Of a DNA stretch of 64,000 nt, positions 43,423-52,133 are shown piece by piece. The DNA comes from Marinicrinis sediminis. Its GTDB lineage: Bacteria; Bacillota; Bacilli; Paenibacillales; KCTC-33676. How positions within the stretch are numbered: position 1 is the first letter of the stretch; each line of letters begins with the position of its first letter. The translations under genes were made by a program, and so were the position numbers. The stretch covers positions 1-64,000 of the forward strand of contig NZ_JBHUMM010000010.1 of NCBI RefSeq assembly GCF_042685085.1. The letters run 5' to 3'. Below the pieces are notes generated by a model. That model was not told the origin of the DNA, made no database searches, and saw only the letters and a program-made list of their open reading frames with translations.

Positions 43423-43590
43423 GTATGCATCATACAAATCGCAAGTAGAAGCGCCCGCTTCTCACCTGACCGACAAACGTTGGCTGGTTCTGACACGGTA
43501 AAGGAAACGAATGATACATGACAGTGACAGATACTGTCTGTATAATCCTGTGTGTAGAAATGTGGGCGGTGACGCTCACATTTTTTTGCG
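43423..43590 (+). ncRNA. L20-type ribosomal-protein leader with attenuator
   Basis: The leader contains hairpins AGAAGCG/CGCTTCT and a GACCGACAAACGTTGGCTGGTTC-like paired region (GACC...GGTT, about 43467-43492), then a terminator: AAATGTGGGCG / CGCTCACATTT (43558-43568, 43573-43583) followed by TTTT. In Bacillus, L20 binds a 23S-like structure in this leader and promotes termination, giving feedback on the operon. Placement, order and terminator agree; the L20-binding fold itself was not modelled. Confidence 0.65.
43558..43587 (+). terminator. Attenuator terminator in the infC leader
   Basis: An 11-bp stem AAATGTGGGCG / CGCTCACATTT with loop GTGA and a seven-T tract, about 45 bases before the infC start. 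Confidence 0.8.
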
Positions 43591-43631
43591 TTTACGTACA
43601 TGCATTTTTTAATTCCTGGAGGTGGCAAGTT

Positions 43632-44141
43632 ATCAGTAAGGATCATTTGGTAAATGGAGATATTCGTGCGAGAGAAGTTCGTTTGATTAACGCGAATGGG
43701 GATCAGCTTGGCATTAAGCCGATTCGTGAAGCCCTTCAGTTAGCTTCAGAGTCCAATCTTGATCTCGTTGCGGTGGCACCCACTGCAAAACCGCCGGTGT
43801 GCCGCATTATGGACTACGGCAAGTACCGTTATGAGATGCAGAAAAAGGACAAGGAAGCCCGTAAAAATCAAAAAATCGTGGACCTGAAAGAAGTACGCTT
43901 CAGCGCTACGATTGAAGAACATGACCTGCAAACGAAGCTTCGTAATGTGATTAAGTTCCTGAACAGTGGGGACAAAGTCAAATGTTCCATCCGTTTTCGT
44001 GGTCGTGAGATTACCCATGCTTCGATTGGGGAAAAGGTGCTTATTCGTGTGGCTAAAGAAGTGGAAGAACATGCTGTTATGGAGCGCAGACCGAAGCTGG
44101 AAGGCCGAAGCATGATTATGATCTTGGGACCAAAAGGTTAA
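43632..44141 (+). CDS. infC: Translation initiation factor IF-3, with AUC start codon
   Basis: A 169-residue IF-3: ISKDHLVNGDIRAREVRLI start, LDLVAVAPTAKPPVCRIMDYGKYRYE linker region and the C-terminal EHDLQTKLRN, KCSIRFRGREITH. GGAGGT (43618-43623) is 8 bases before an ATC codon, and no ATG, GTG or TTG is well placed; the first TTG is five codons inside the conserved block. IF-3 genes commonly start with AUU or similar codons, since IF-3 rejects non-AUG starts and so limits its own synthesis. Confidence 0.9.
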   Translation: MSKDHLVNGDIRAREVRLINANGDQLGIKPIREALQLASESNLDLVAVAPTAKPPVCRIMDYGKYRYEMQKKDKEARKNQKIVDLKEVRFSATIEEHDLQTKLRNVIKFLNSGDKVKCSIRFRGREITHASIGEKVLIRVAKEVEEHAVMERRPKLEGRSMIMILGPKG

Positions 44142-44169
44142 GTTTAATTTTATTAGGAGGATCAGTCTG

Positions 44170-44370
44170 ATGCCAAAAATGAAGACACACCGCGGCGCTG
44201 CAAAGCGTTTTAAAAAGACCGGTACTGGAAAAATCAAAAGAAACCATGCATTCAAAAGACACATTCTGGAGAAGAAATCTCCATCTGTAAAACGTAAACT
44301 TCGCAAAGGCACCCTCGTGGCCAGCGGAGACGCGAAGCGCATTGCACAACTTATTACTTACGTGAAATAA
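44170..44370 (+). CDS. rpmI: 50S ribosomal protein L35
   Basis: A 66-residue basic ribosomal protein, MPKMKTHRGAAKRFKKTGTG and LRKGTLVASGDAKRIAQL, full length. TAGGAGG precedes the ATG. Second gene of the infC operon, controlled by the L20 leader. Confidence 0.97.
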   Translation: MPKMKTHRGAAKRFKKTGTGKIKRNHAFKRHILEKKSPSVKRKLRKGTLVASGDAKRIAQLITYVK

Positions 44371-44396
44371 GAAGGAAATCTGGGAGGTAGAACGTA

Positions 44397-44756
44397 ATGG
44401 CAAGAGTAAAAGGCGGTACTATTACACGTCGTCGTCGTAAAAAAGTATTAAAGCTTGCTAGAGGATATTTCGGTTCCAAGCATAGATTATTTAAAACAGC
44501 AAAAGAGCAGGTTATGAAATCCCTGCTGTACGCATATCGCGACCGTCGTCAGCGCAAGCGCGACTTCCGCAAGCTGTGGATCGTTCGGATCAACGCAGCG
44601 GCTCGCATCAATGGCCTGACGTACAGCAAAATGATGCACGGCCTGAAATTGGCTGGTGTAGAGATCAACCGCAAAATGCTGGCTGATCTTGCTGTCACTG
44701 ACGAGAAAGCATTTGCTGATCTTGCAGGTGTAGCGAAGCAAAAACTGAACGCGTAA
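44397..44756 (+). CDS. rplT: 50S ribosomal protein L20
   Basis: A 119-residue ribosomal protein (MARVKGGTITRRRRKKVLKL, ARGYFGSKHRLFK, INAARINGLTYSK-type AARINGLTYSKMMHGL). L20 binds early to 23S rRNA and, in Bacillus-type bacteria, represses its own operon through the leader upstream of infC. GGGAGGT precedes the ATG. Terminator at 44776-44826. Confidence 0.97.
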   Translation: MARVKGGTITRRRRKKVLKLARGYFGSKHRLFKTAKEQVMKSLLYAYRDRRQRKRDFRKLWIVRINAAARINGLTYSKMMHGLKLAGVEINRKMLADLAVTDEKAFADLAGVAKQKLNA

Positions 44757-44775
44757 TAACGTTCTTCATGATTAT

Positions 44776-44826
44776 AAAAAAATCGCCATTTTGATGTGTG
44801 TATCACATTCAGAATGGCGATTTTTT
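44776..44826. terminator. Terminator after rplT
   Basis: AAAAAATCGCCATT...GATGTG pairs with CACATTC...AATGGCGATTTTTT; T6 on plus and T7 on minus. Confidence 0.85.
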
Positions 44827-44964
44827 GCATGTCTCCAGGTACATATCGATCTCAATGAAAGAATCCGTATTCAAGTCCGTTCTGTTGACTGTTACCATTA
44901 GGTCATCATATTATTTTATGGTTAGACTAGGAAAGTGTTGGGTCTGGCGAATCAGAAGAAGGGA

Positions 44965-45477
44965 ATGGATAGATTGAAAAAGCTTCGAAGCATAATCATA
45001 CCCTTAATGCTAGCGATTCTTTTAGCGGTATGTTTTTTTGGGTACAGGAATCAGTCCATTCATGACAAGTACACACATTATGTGATGGGAGATCTCATCA
45101 GTGTGTATCACGTACTGGATGACCGATTACTAAATGCGGATTGGGATGGAACGTCAAAAAATATGCAGAGCGATCTCGTTTTTCTTTATGCATATTTGCA
45201 AAATCTGAATAGATATTTTTTAGTACAGGGGGAATTTAATGAGGCGGAATACTTTAAACTATATGCAAACTTAACGAAAAATCAGGTACGTAATGATTCT
45301 ATTTCGACTTTAGCCTATAAGAGATATACGGAACTAAAAAATCAGTTTGAACACATATTGAAATTGAAAAGCCAAGAAGAATTGGAAAAGCTTGAAGACG
45401 CAGATGAATTCATTCGTCTGATTAAAGAGCTAGGATTAGAACCTGAGATTGAAAAATTCTCTGAATCAGAAAAATAA
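44965..45477 (+). CDS. Membrane-anchored or secreted protein of unknown function
   Basis: About 170 residues: a basic start, one hydrophobic helix (IIIPLMLAILLAVCFFGY) and an acidic helical external part ending EEIEKFSESEK-like. Start is uncertain: GTG 44935, ATG 44965 or TTG 44974; AAGGGA at 44959-44964 best fits TTG 44974 but ATG 44965 is given. AT-rich codon use. No family recognised; it sits between rplT and the ilv T-box with no operon link. Confidence 0.6.
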   Translation: MDRLKKLRSIIIPLMLAILLAVCFFGYRNQSIHDKYTHYVMGDLISVYHVLDDRLLNADWDGTSKNMQSDLVFLYAYLQNLNRYFLVQGEFNEAEYFKLYANLTKNQVRNDSISTLAYKRYTELKNQFEHILKLKSQEELEKLEDADEFIRLIKELGLEPEIEKFSESEK

Positions 45478-45556
45478 TGAAAATGTCTAGAACAGCATAC
45501 CTGGCAATCTTGAACAGAAATGTTTGTGAAATTGAGTGCCAATTTCAACAAGCCCA

Positions 45557-45585
45557 TTGACTATTACGGCTCCAGCCGATATAAT
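45557..45585 (+). promoter_or_regulatory. SigA promoter of the ilvBNC T-box transcript
   Basis: TTGACT, 17-base spacer, TATAAT, about 425 bases ahead of ilvB. Confidence 0.75.
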
Positions 45586-45591
45586 ACATTT

Positions 45592-45932
45592 TAACTAATT
45601 CACTAATTTGACATCGGCTATGATGAGGACGAAGTCATTAAGGCAATTATGGACAGAGAGCGATGGAGCTGCTGAAACCATCGTCATAACCCTTACTTGA
45701 CGAGCTCACCTCGGAGCTGTTTTCCTGAAAAACTTTAGTGCCACACAGATTGGAAGCGCTGAAGTCTATTAGGGAAAATCGGTTCGCACTCGTTATCGTG
45801 CGAAGGTAGACACAACTGCTCTACCTTCTAAGGCTGTTATCGTGAGATTTCAGCAAACATGGGTGGTACCACGGAAGCTCAACCCCTTTCGTCCCGAACG
45901 CAACCAGATTGCGGGATGAGAGGGGTTTTTTG
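45592..45932 (+). ncRNA. T-box leader, leucine-type, controlling ilvBNC
   Basis: The T-box element GGGTGGTACCACGG is at 45861-45874 and is followed by the terminator CCCCTTTCGTCCCG / GCGGGATGAGAGGGG plus T6 (45883-45932). Stem I shows AGAGAGCGATGG...CCATCG. The specifier is read as CTC (Leu) in GAG-CTC-ACCTCGGAG, by alignment with the second T-box in this window. The TGGT in the T-box matches a tRNA with discriminator A, as tRNA-Leu has. Uncharged tRNA would favour antitermination. Confidence 0.85.
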
Positions 45933-46009
45933 ATTTGTCCGGGGTTCGATAACGATAAACAGATCGAGGTCTCAATCATTGCAAGGGAAAATTGAGAGGA
46001 GGAAATGAT

Positions 46010-47761
46010 GTGACTGCTCAGACAGAAACGCAAAAGTCCGGTGTACTGACAGAGGAACTGCGCAAAGAGCTCATGCAGCCAGACAACATCAACGGGTCAG
46101 AAATTTTGCTTCGCTCCCTGCTTCTTGAAGGGGTAGAATGTGTATTTGGCTATCCGGGTGGCGCTGTCCTGTATATCTATGATGCCATGCACAGCAATCC
46201 GCATTTCAATCATTTGCTGACCCGCCATGAGCAGGGTGCTATTCATGCAGCAGATGGCTATGCCCGCTCCACGGGAAAGGTCGGGGTGTGTATTGCCACA
46301 TCCGGTCCGGGAGCAACCAATCTGGTAACCGGTATTGCCACAGCTTACATGGATTCCGTACCCTTAGTCATCATTACAGGCAACGTCGCGACGACCGCGA
46401 TTGGAACCGATGCATTCCAGGAGGCAGATATTACAGGTATCACGATGCCGATTACCAAGCACAGCTATCTGGTACGCAACGTAGAAGATTTGCCGAGAAT
46501 CATCCATGAGGCCTTCCACATTGCCAATACAGGACGGAAGGGTCCGGTTCTCATTGACATTCCGAAGGATGTGTCCGCACAAGTCACTTCCTTCTATTAT
46601 CCGAAAGATGTTCATATTCGCGGATACAATCCAACAGTCAAACCGAACAAGCTGCAGGTCGAACGATTGCTCGAAGCGATTGAACAGGCCGAGCGTCCGG
46701 TTATCCTCGCAGGCGCAGGCGTCGTCGCATCTGGTGCTCATGAGGAACTGCTGGAATTCGTCAACAAGACCCATATCCCGGTTACCACGACGCTGCTTGG
46801 CCTCGGCGGTTTCCCGAGCGCACACGAGCTGTGGATGGGTATGCCGGGCATGCACGGCACCTATACCTCGAACAAGGCGCTTCAGGGCTGTGACCTCCTG
46901 ATAGGGGTCGGAGCACGCTTCGATGATCGCGTAACGATGAAGGTACAGGGATTTGCGCCGAATGCCAGAATCGCTCACATTGATGTGGACCCGGCTGAAA
47001 TCGGCAAAACCGTGCCTACCTCCATCCCGTGTGTAGGTGATGTGAAGGAAGTGCTGAAAGCCGTCAACAAGAAAGCGAAAAAAGCGAACAATGACGAGTG
47101 GGTAGCGAAAATCACCCAGATGAAAAAAGATTACCCGCTTGGTTACCAGGACAGTGAAGAAGGGCTCAAGCCACAATACGTTATCGAAATGCTGAATGAG
47201 ACGACAAATGGGGAAGCCATTGTGACGACCGATGTCGGCCAGCATCAAATGTGGACCGCCCAATATTATAAATTCAACCAGCCTCGCTCCTGGATCACCT
47301 CAGGTGGACTTGGTACGATGGGATACGGATTCCCGTCCGCTATCGGGGCACAAATGGGGAATGAAGATCGTCTGGTTATCTCCGTAAACGGCGATGGCGG
47401 CATGCAGATGTGCTCGCAGGAACTGGCCATCTGTGCGATTCACAACATTCCGGTCAAAATTGTAGTCATCAACAATCAGGTACTGGGCATGGTTCGTCAG
47501 TGGCAGGAGATCATCTATGACAACCGCTACAGCCATATCGACCTGGCGGGCAGCCCCGATTTCGTCAAGCTGGCAGAAGCCTACGGCGTAAAAGGTTTGC
47601 GGGCCACCAACAAGGAAGAGGCACAGAAAGTCTGGAAGGAAGCGATGGAAACAGACGGGCCGGTTCTGATTGATTTTGTCGTTCATAAAGGCGAAAATGT
47701 GTATCCAATGGTGACGCAAGGAAATACCATCGATACGATGCTAATGGGGGATTCGGAATGA
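46010..47761 (+). CDS. ilvB: Acetolactate synthase, large (catalytic) subunit
   Basis: A 583-residue ThDP enzyme making acetolactate and acetohydroxybutyrate. Motifs: FGYPGGAVLYIYDAM (with the catalytic Glu in RHEQGAIHAADGYAR), TSGPGATNLVTGIATAYMDS, the FAD region and the ThDP/Mg motif NGDGGMQMCSQEL...NNQVLGMVRQW. The GTG at 46010 has AGGAGG 7 bases upstream; the TTG at 45992 precedes the ribosome site. It overlaps ilvN by four bases. Confidence 0.96.
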   Translation: MTAQTETQKSGVLTEELRKELMQPDNINGSEILLRSLLLEGVECVFGYPGGAVLYIYDAMHSNPHFNHLLTRHEQGAIHAADGYARSTGKVGVCIATSGPGATNLVTGIATAYMDSVPLVIITGNVATTAIGTDAFQEADITGITMPITKHSYLVRNVEDLPRIIHEAFHIANTGRKGPVLIDIPKDVSAQVTSFYYPKDVHIRGYNPTVKPNKLQVERLLEAIEQAERPVILAGAGVVASGAHEELLEFVNKTHIPVTTTLLGLGGFPSAHELWMGMPGMHGTYTSNKALQGCDLLIGVGARFDDRVTMKVQGFAPNARIAHIDVDPAEIGKTVPTSIPCVGDVKEVLKAVNKKAKKANNDEWVAKITQMKKDYPLGYQDSEEGLKPQYVIEMLNETTNGEAIVTTDVGQHQMWTAQYYKFNQPRSWITSGGLGTMGYGFPSAIGAQMGNEDRLVISVNGDGGMQMCSQELAICAIHNIPVKIVVINNQVLGMVRQWQEIIYDNRYSHIDLAGSPDFVKLAEAYGVKGLRATNKEEAQKVWKEAMETDGPVLIDFVVHKGENVYPMVTQGNTIDTMLMGDSE

Positions 47762-48255
47762 GAGAACAAAAGCATACGATATCCGTCCTGGTCAACAATC
47801 AGCCGGGTGTTCTGCAGAGAGTCGCCGGTATGTTCGGGAGAAGAGGCTACAACATTGAGAGCATCACGGTAGGCGAATCCGAGGAGAAGGGCTTGTCCCG
47901 CATGATCATCGTGACGAGCGGTGACGAACACACCCTGGAACAGATTGAGAAACAGCTGTATAAGCTGATCGATGTCATCAAGGTAATTGATCTCAGTTCC
48001 AATCCGATGGTCGCTCGCGAGCTCGCACTGATTAAAGTCGGAGCCAATGCCTCAGAGCGTTCCGAGATTCTGGGCGTGGTCGAAACGTTCCGTGCCGCGG
48101 TCGTCGATGTAGGCATGAATACCATGATCGTACAGGTTGTCGGTGACTCGGCCAAAATCGATGCCATGGTGGAATTGCTCAAGCCTTATGGTGTCAAAGA
48201 GCTTTCCCGAACGGGTGTCACCGCGATGATCAGAGGCCTGCAGCCTAAAATCTGA
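47758..48255 (+). CDS. ilvN: Acetolactate synthase, small (regulatory) subunit
   Basis: A 165-residue regulatory subunit with an N-terminal ACT domain (HTISVLVNNQPGVLQRVAGMFGRRGYNIESITVG; blocks VLVNNQPGVLQRVAG, GRRGYNIESI) and the C-terminal ALS_ss domain. It binds valine for feedback inhibition in the family. ATGA overlap with ilvB gives coupled, balanced translation. Confidence 0.95.
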   Translation: MREQKHTISVLVNNQPGVLQRVAGMFGRRGYNIESITVGESEEKGLSRMIIVTSGDEHTLEQIEKQLYKLIDVIKVIDLSSNPMVARELALIKVGANASERSEILGVVETFRAAVVDVGMNTMIVQVVGDSAKIDAMVELLKPYGVKELSRTGVTAMIRGLQPKI

Positions 48256-48329
48256 TCTTGCTACTCATTGTCAGAACATTCATCATTTACACTCGATTGC
48301 ATAGCACGTGTACTTGCCCGCTTTTGGGT

Positions 48330-48375
48330 GGGTACGAGAGGGAATGAGGCGCGTGCTTTGTTGGCTTTCGTACCC
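48330..48375 (+). other. Intergenic hairpin between ilvN and ilvC
   Basis: GGGTACGA / TCGTACCC 8-bp inverted repeat with a 30-base loop in the 160-base ilvN-ilvC spacer, no T-tract. It may be an mRNA processing or stability element, since the ilv transcript is processed in Bacillus; this is inference. Confidence 0.35.
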
Positions 48376-48415
48376 ATGCCAAAAGGGGTTACATTAAAGG
48401 AGGAGAAACAATACA

Positions 48416-49408
48416 ATGGCAGTTAAAATGTACTATGAACAAGATGCAGACTTAAGCGTACTCTCAGGAAAGACAATCGCGATCATCGGCTATGGAAGCC
48501 AAGGTCACGCACAGGCACAAAACCTGCGTGACAGCGGTGTAAATGTCGTAATCGGATTGCGTCAGGGTAAATCCTGGGACACAGCGGTAAATGACGGCTT
48601 CGAAGTGTTGACCGTTGACGAAGCAGCACGTCGCGCAGACGTCATTCAAATCCTGATGCCGGATGAGATTCAGGCAAAAGTCTACAAGGAGCAAATCGCG
48701 CCAAACATGAAAAAAGGTGCAGCGCTGATGTTCTCCCACGGCTTTAACGTGCATTTTGGTCAAATCGTAGCGGACAGCGAAACAGACGTTTTCCTCGTCG
48801 CGCCTAAATCCCCAGGACACATGGTTCGCCGCACATACGTGGAAGGCTTCGGTGTACCGGGACTGATCGCGATCGAGCAAGATGCGACAGGTAATGCACA
48901 TGCCATTGGTTTGGCGTATGCAAAAGGAATCGGCTGTACACGCGCTGGCGTCATCGAAACCTCCTTTAAAGAAGAAACGGAAACCGACCTGTTCGGTGAG
49001 CAGGCTGTCTTGTGCGGCGGCATGAGCGCTATCGTCAAAGCTGGTTTTGAAACGTTGACAGAAGCAGGATATGCGCCTGAAATGGCTTACTTCGAGTGTT
49101 TGCATGAGCTGAAGCTGATTGTAGACCTGATGTATGAAGGCGGTCTGGCTACGATGAGAGACTCCATCAGCAACACCGCTGAGTATGGTGACTATGTGAC
49201 AGGACCTCGCGTGGTTACAGAAGAAACCAAAAAAGCGATGAAAGAAGTGCTTACAGACATTCAGCAAGGTAAATTTGCTCGTGACTTTATCCTTGAGAAC
49301 CAGTCCGGAAATGCCTTCATGACGGCCACTCGCCGCAATGAAGCGAACCATCCGATTGAGCAAGTAGGCTCCCAGCTTCGTGAGCTGATGCACTGGATCA
49401 AGAAGTAA
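48416..49408 (+). CDS. ilvC: Ketol-acid reductoisomerase (NADP+)
   Basis: A 330-residue class I KARI. The Rossmann loop IIGYGSQGHAQAQNLRDSG and the following VVIGLRQGKSW (NADPH-type loop), APKSPGHMVRRTY, ETFKEETETDLFGEQ-type SFKEETETDLFGEQ and SNTAEYGD are intact. AAAGGAGGAG precedes the ATG. Third step enzyme pair of the ilv operon; downstream leuA has its own promoter and T-box. Confidence 0.97.
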   Translation: MAVKMYYEQDADLSVLSGKTIAIIGYGSQGHAQAQNLRDSGVNVVIGLRQGKSWDTAVNDGFEVLTVDEAARRADVIQILMPDEIQAKVYKEQIAPNMKKGAALMFSHGFNVHFGQIVADSETDVFLVAPKSPGHMVRRTYVEGFGVPGLIAIEQDATGNAHAIGLAYAKGIGCTRAGVIETSFKEETETDLFGEQAVLCGGMSAIVKAGFETLTEAGYAPEMAYFECLHELKLIVDLMYEGGLATMRDSISNTAEYGDYVTGPRVVTEETKKAMKEVLTDIQQGKFARDFILENQSGNAFMTATRRNEANHPIEQVGSQLRELMHWIKK

Positions 49409-49448
49409 GCAGCGCTGCTGTTCATGATCCCGACTTCAGCATGACCAC

Positions 49449-49477
49449 TTGCGAAGTAGCGGGATGTACAGTAGAAT
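49449..49477 (+). promoter_or_regulatory. SigA-type promoter of the leuA T-box transcript
   Basis: TTGCGA, 17-base spacer, TAGAAT, just after ilvC. Confidence 0.55.
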
Positions 49478-49484
49478 TGTAAGT

Positions 49485-49817
49485 AATCCAATGCTTTAAA
49501 CTGCAAACTTCAAATACGTGGAAGAGGACTAGTAGGACGTTCCAAGTGCCCAGAGAGCTGCTGGCCGGTGTGAAGCAGCCGCGAGGATCATCTGAACTCA
49601 CCTTGGAGTAGCTCGCTGAAATGAACCAGTAAGCAGAGCCGGCCCCTGACCGTTATGTACAGGAGGATACGAGGATGATACAGGTGCATCATTTGGCAGC
49701 CTGCCCGTCCCTGTCCGCTAAGCGCATATCATACGTGATATGAACTGGAGTGGTACCGCGTAAGATACACAAGTCTTTCGTCTCTATGAATTCATGGAGA
49801 CGGAAGGCTTTTTTGTT
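49485..49817 (+). ncRNA. T-box leader, leucine-type, controlling leuA
   Basis: T-box element TGGAGTGGTACCGCG at 49746-49760, then a terminator AGTCTTTCGTCTC / GAGACGGAAGGCT plus T6 (49771-49817). The specifier reads CTC (Leu) in GAA-CTC-ACCTTGGAG, followed by CTGAA and AGTAAGC elements of the stem I/II junction. The TGGT bulge fits tRNA-Leu. The terminator tail runs into the region just before the leuA ribosome site. Confidence 0.85.
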
Positions 49818-49856
49818 GAATGGACAACGATGGACAACGAAAGGAAGGATGGCACA

Positions 49857-51518
49857 ATGAAGAACGTAGACAAGTACGCAAGAGGCTATTTTATGCCACC
49901 GGTGTCCAGCATGAAGTGGGCACAAAAGGAATACATTACTGAGCCGCCAACCTGGTGCAGCGTCGATCTGAGAGACGGCAACCAGGCCCTGATCGTTCCG
50001 ATGAATCTGGAAGAGAAGCTGGAATATTTTCAAATGCTGGTGGAGATCGGCTTCAAGGAAATTGAGGTGGGCTTCCCGGCAGCGTCAGAGACGGAATTCA
50101 CCTTTTTGCGAACGCTGATTGAGCAAAATCTCATCCCCGACGATGTGACCATCCAGGTTCTGACCCAGTCGCGGGAACATATTATTCGCAAAACTTTCGA
50201 ATCGCTCAAAGGCGCCAAAAAAGCAGTGGTGCACCTGTACAACTCCACCTCTGTGGCCCAGCGTGAACAGGTATTCCGCAAATCGAAGGAAGAAATCATT
50301 GCCATTGCGGTGAACGGAGCCAAGCTGCTGATGGAATGTGCGGCGGAAACCGAAGGGAACTTCCAGTTCCAGTATTCGCCTGAAAGCTTCACGGGCACAG
50401 AAATCGAATTCGCGCTGGATATTTGCAACCGCGTACTGGATGTATGGCGACCAACCGCAGACCAGCCAGTCATCATCAATTTGCCAGCCACCGTCTCGAT
50501 GTCCATGCCGCACGTGTATGCCAGCCAGATCGAATACATGAGCGAGAACCTGAACTATCGGGATCATGTGATCGTTTCCTTGCACCCGCACAACGATCGG
50601 GGTACCGGCGTCGCGGATGCGGAGCTCGGCGTGCTGGCAGGCGGACAGCGTGTAGAAGGTACGCTGTTTGGCAACGGAGAGCGTACCGGAAATGTGGATA
50701 TCATCACCCTAGCTCTGAACATGTACGCTCATGGGGTGGACCCGAAGCTGAACTTTACGAATATCCCGGAAATTCTGAGTGTCTACGAGCGTCTCACGAA
50801 GATGAAGGTGAGCGAGCGCCATCCGTACGGCGGAGAGCTCGTATTTACGGCCTTCTCGGGTTCCCACCAGGATGCCATTGCCAAAGGCATGAAATGGCGC
50901 GAGGAAGAGACACCGCAACATTGGAATGTTCCTTATCTGCTGATTGATCCGCTGGATATTGGCAGACAGTATGAAGGAGATATCATCCGAATTAACAGTC
51001 AGTCCGGGAAAGGCGGGATTGGATATATCCTGCAGCAGCAGTATGGTCTCGATTTGCCTATGGCCATGCGCGAGAATTTGGGTTACCTCGTGAAGGGTGT
51101 CTCTGACCGGAAACAGAAGGAATTGCAGCCTGAAGAAATCTATGACATCTTCAAGGAAGGGTACGTCAACGTACAGACCCCGATTGCCTTTGAACATTTC
51201 CGCCTGTTGAATCAGGAAGACTTCCAGACTTCGGTGACCATTCAGATGAATGGAGAAGTGAAGGAATTGACAGGTACGGGCAACGGCCGATTGGATGCGA
51301 TCAGCAATGCGCTGCAAGAGCATGCTGGCATCACCTATTCCAATCTGGTGTACAAAGAGCATGCCCTGGAGCTTGGTTCCAAATCACAAGCCATTTCGTA
51401 TATCGGCATTACCGATGAAAAGGGTGTCGTGCATTGGGGCTGTGGCGTCGACGTCGACATCATGAATTCCTCGGTGAAAGCCCTCTTTAGCGCCGTTAAC
51501 AACATGCAACGAATGTAA
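49857..51518 (+). CDS. leuA: 2-isopropylmalate synthase (LeuA2 / yeast-type)
   Basis: A 553-residue enzyme, first committed step to leucine. Catalytic barrel: SVDLRDGNQALIVPM, EIEVGFPAASETEF, HPHNDRGTGVADAELGVLAG (metal-binding HxH/N) and GNGERTGNVDI. The C-terminal allosteric LeuA_dimer domain carries leucine feedback in the family. The longer IPMS2-type layout (about 550 residues, ARGYFMPP start) differs from the Bacillus LeuA type. ATG at 49857 with AAGGAAGGA upstream. Confidence 0.94.
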   Translation: MKNVDKYARGYFMPPVSSMKWAQKEYITEPPTWCSVDLRDGNQALIVPMNLEEKLEYFQMLVEIGFKEIEVGFPAASETEFTFLRTLIEQNLIPDDVTIQVLTQSREHIIRKTFESLKGAKKAVVHLYNSTSVAQREQVFRKSKEEIIAIAVNGAKLLMECAAETEGNFQFQYSPESFTGTEIEFALDICNRVLDVWRPTADQPVIINLPATVSMSMPHVYASQIEYMSENLNYRDHVIVSLHPHNDRGTGVADAELGVLAGGQRVEGTLFGNGERTGNVDIITLALNMYAHGVDPKLNFTNIPEILSVYERLTKMKVSERHPYGGELVFTAFSGSHQDAIAKGMKWREEETPQHWNVPYLLIDPLDIGRQYEGDIIRINSQSGKGGIGYILQQQYGLDLPMAMRENLGYLVKGVSDRKQKELQPEEIYDIFKEGYVNVQTPIAFEHFRLLNQEDFQTSVTIQMNGEVKELTGTGNGRLDAISNALQEHAGITYSNLVYKEHALELGSKSQAISYIGITDEKGVVHWGCGVDVDIMNSSVKALFSAVNNMQRM

Positions 51519-51524
51519 AAAGTG

Positions 51525-51563
51525 AAACAGGCAGGCCCTTTTATTCAGGGGCCTGCCTGTTTG
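51525..51563 (+). terminator. Rho-independent terminator after leuA
   Basis: AAACAGGCAGGCCC / GGGCCTGCCTGTTT 14-bp stem, tail TTTG. Confidence 0.8.
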
Positions 51564-51592
51564 TATGTGCGCGGAGTCAAAAATGTGATTTG

Positions 51593-51640
51593 AAAAAACA
51601 CAGGATAGAGTTTAAATTGGATTTACTTTATCCTGTGTTT
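51593..51640 (-). terminator. Terminator of the SUKH immunity-like gene
   Basis: On the minus strand ACACAGGATA / TATCCTGTGT 10-bp stem followed by TTTTTTC. Confidence 0.75.
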
Positions 51641-51665
51641 GATTTAGTCATGCTACTTGATTAGT

Positions 51666-52121
51666 TCAGTCACTGTACAGCATACTGAGCAGCTCAGTAA
51701 AGGAGCTGCATACCGGGATGAGGGCATAAAAGGGATCAATGAACGTCATCTCGTGATCCCAATAAACGATGGTGGGTTGATTGCCGCTTGGATTTTGTCT
51801 GTAATCGAAGCAATAGAAGTTTCCAAACGGATCGGATGCGAAGGGGAACACATGTGGCACCAATCGGTCTAGAATGTCCTCATAAGTTTCTAAAATATAT
51901 GTACTTTTTTCAGGATGATAGCTTAGTAAGCGATTAAACACAGCGCCTTCTTTTTCAGCGAAATCCAAGATTTCCTTATCCTGTGGTGTTCCACCGTTGT
52001 TGATTTTGACGCAGGTCACATAATCGCTAGGTAGTTTTACTTTCAGCTTTTCTTCGACTTTTTGAATTTCATTTTCAGAAACCGGGGGGTGGGAGAGTAT
52101 CCATGTTATTTTTTCTGTCAT
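51666..52121 (-). CDS. SMI1/KNR4 (SUKH) family immunity-like protein
   Basis: A 151-residue SUKH-fold protein: HPPVSENEIQKVEEKLKVKLPSDYV, KINNGG, IPFASDPFGNFYCFDYR-type VFPFASDPFGNFYCFDYR and IVYWDHE are typical. SUKH proteins are immunity proteins to many polymorphic toxins. It lies 12 bases after a decayed repeat-protein gene on the same strand, as toxin-immunity pairs do. The cassette is inserted against the direction of leuA and leuB. ATG preceded by AAGGAGA. Confidence 0.82.
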   Translation of the reverse strand: MTEKITWILSHPPVSENEIQKVEEKLKVKLPSDYVTCVKINNGGTPQDKEILDFAEKEGAVFNRLLSYHPEKSTYILETYEDILDRLVPHVFPFASDPFGNFYCFDYRQNPSGNQPTIVYWDHEMTFIDPFYALIPVCSSFTELLSMLYSD

Positions 52122-52133
52122 AATGTCGTCTCC

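Noticed and set aside
43518..43546. ATGACA / TATAAT as the main infC promoter
   Set aside because: Spacing is good (17 bases), but the terminator would begin only a few bases after the start of transcription; the TTGACA/TATGAT promoter at 43388 fits a leader with attenuator better. It could still be a secondary promoter.
43518..43631. ATG at 43518 as the infC start
   Set aside because: The extra 38 codons lie across the leader terminator and read as hydrophobic nonsense; GGAGGT and homology place the start at 43632.
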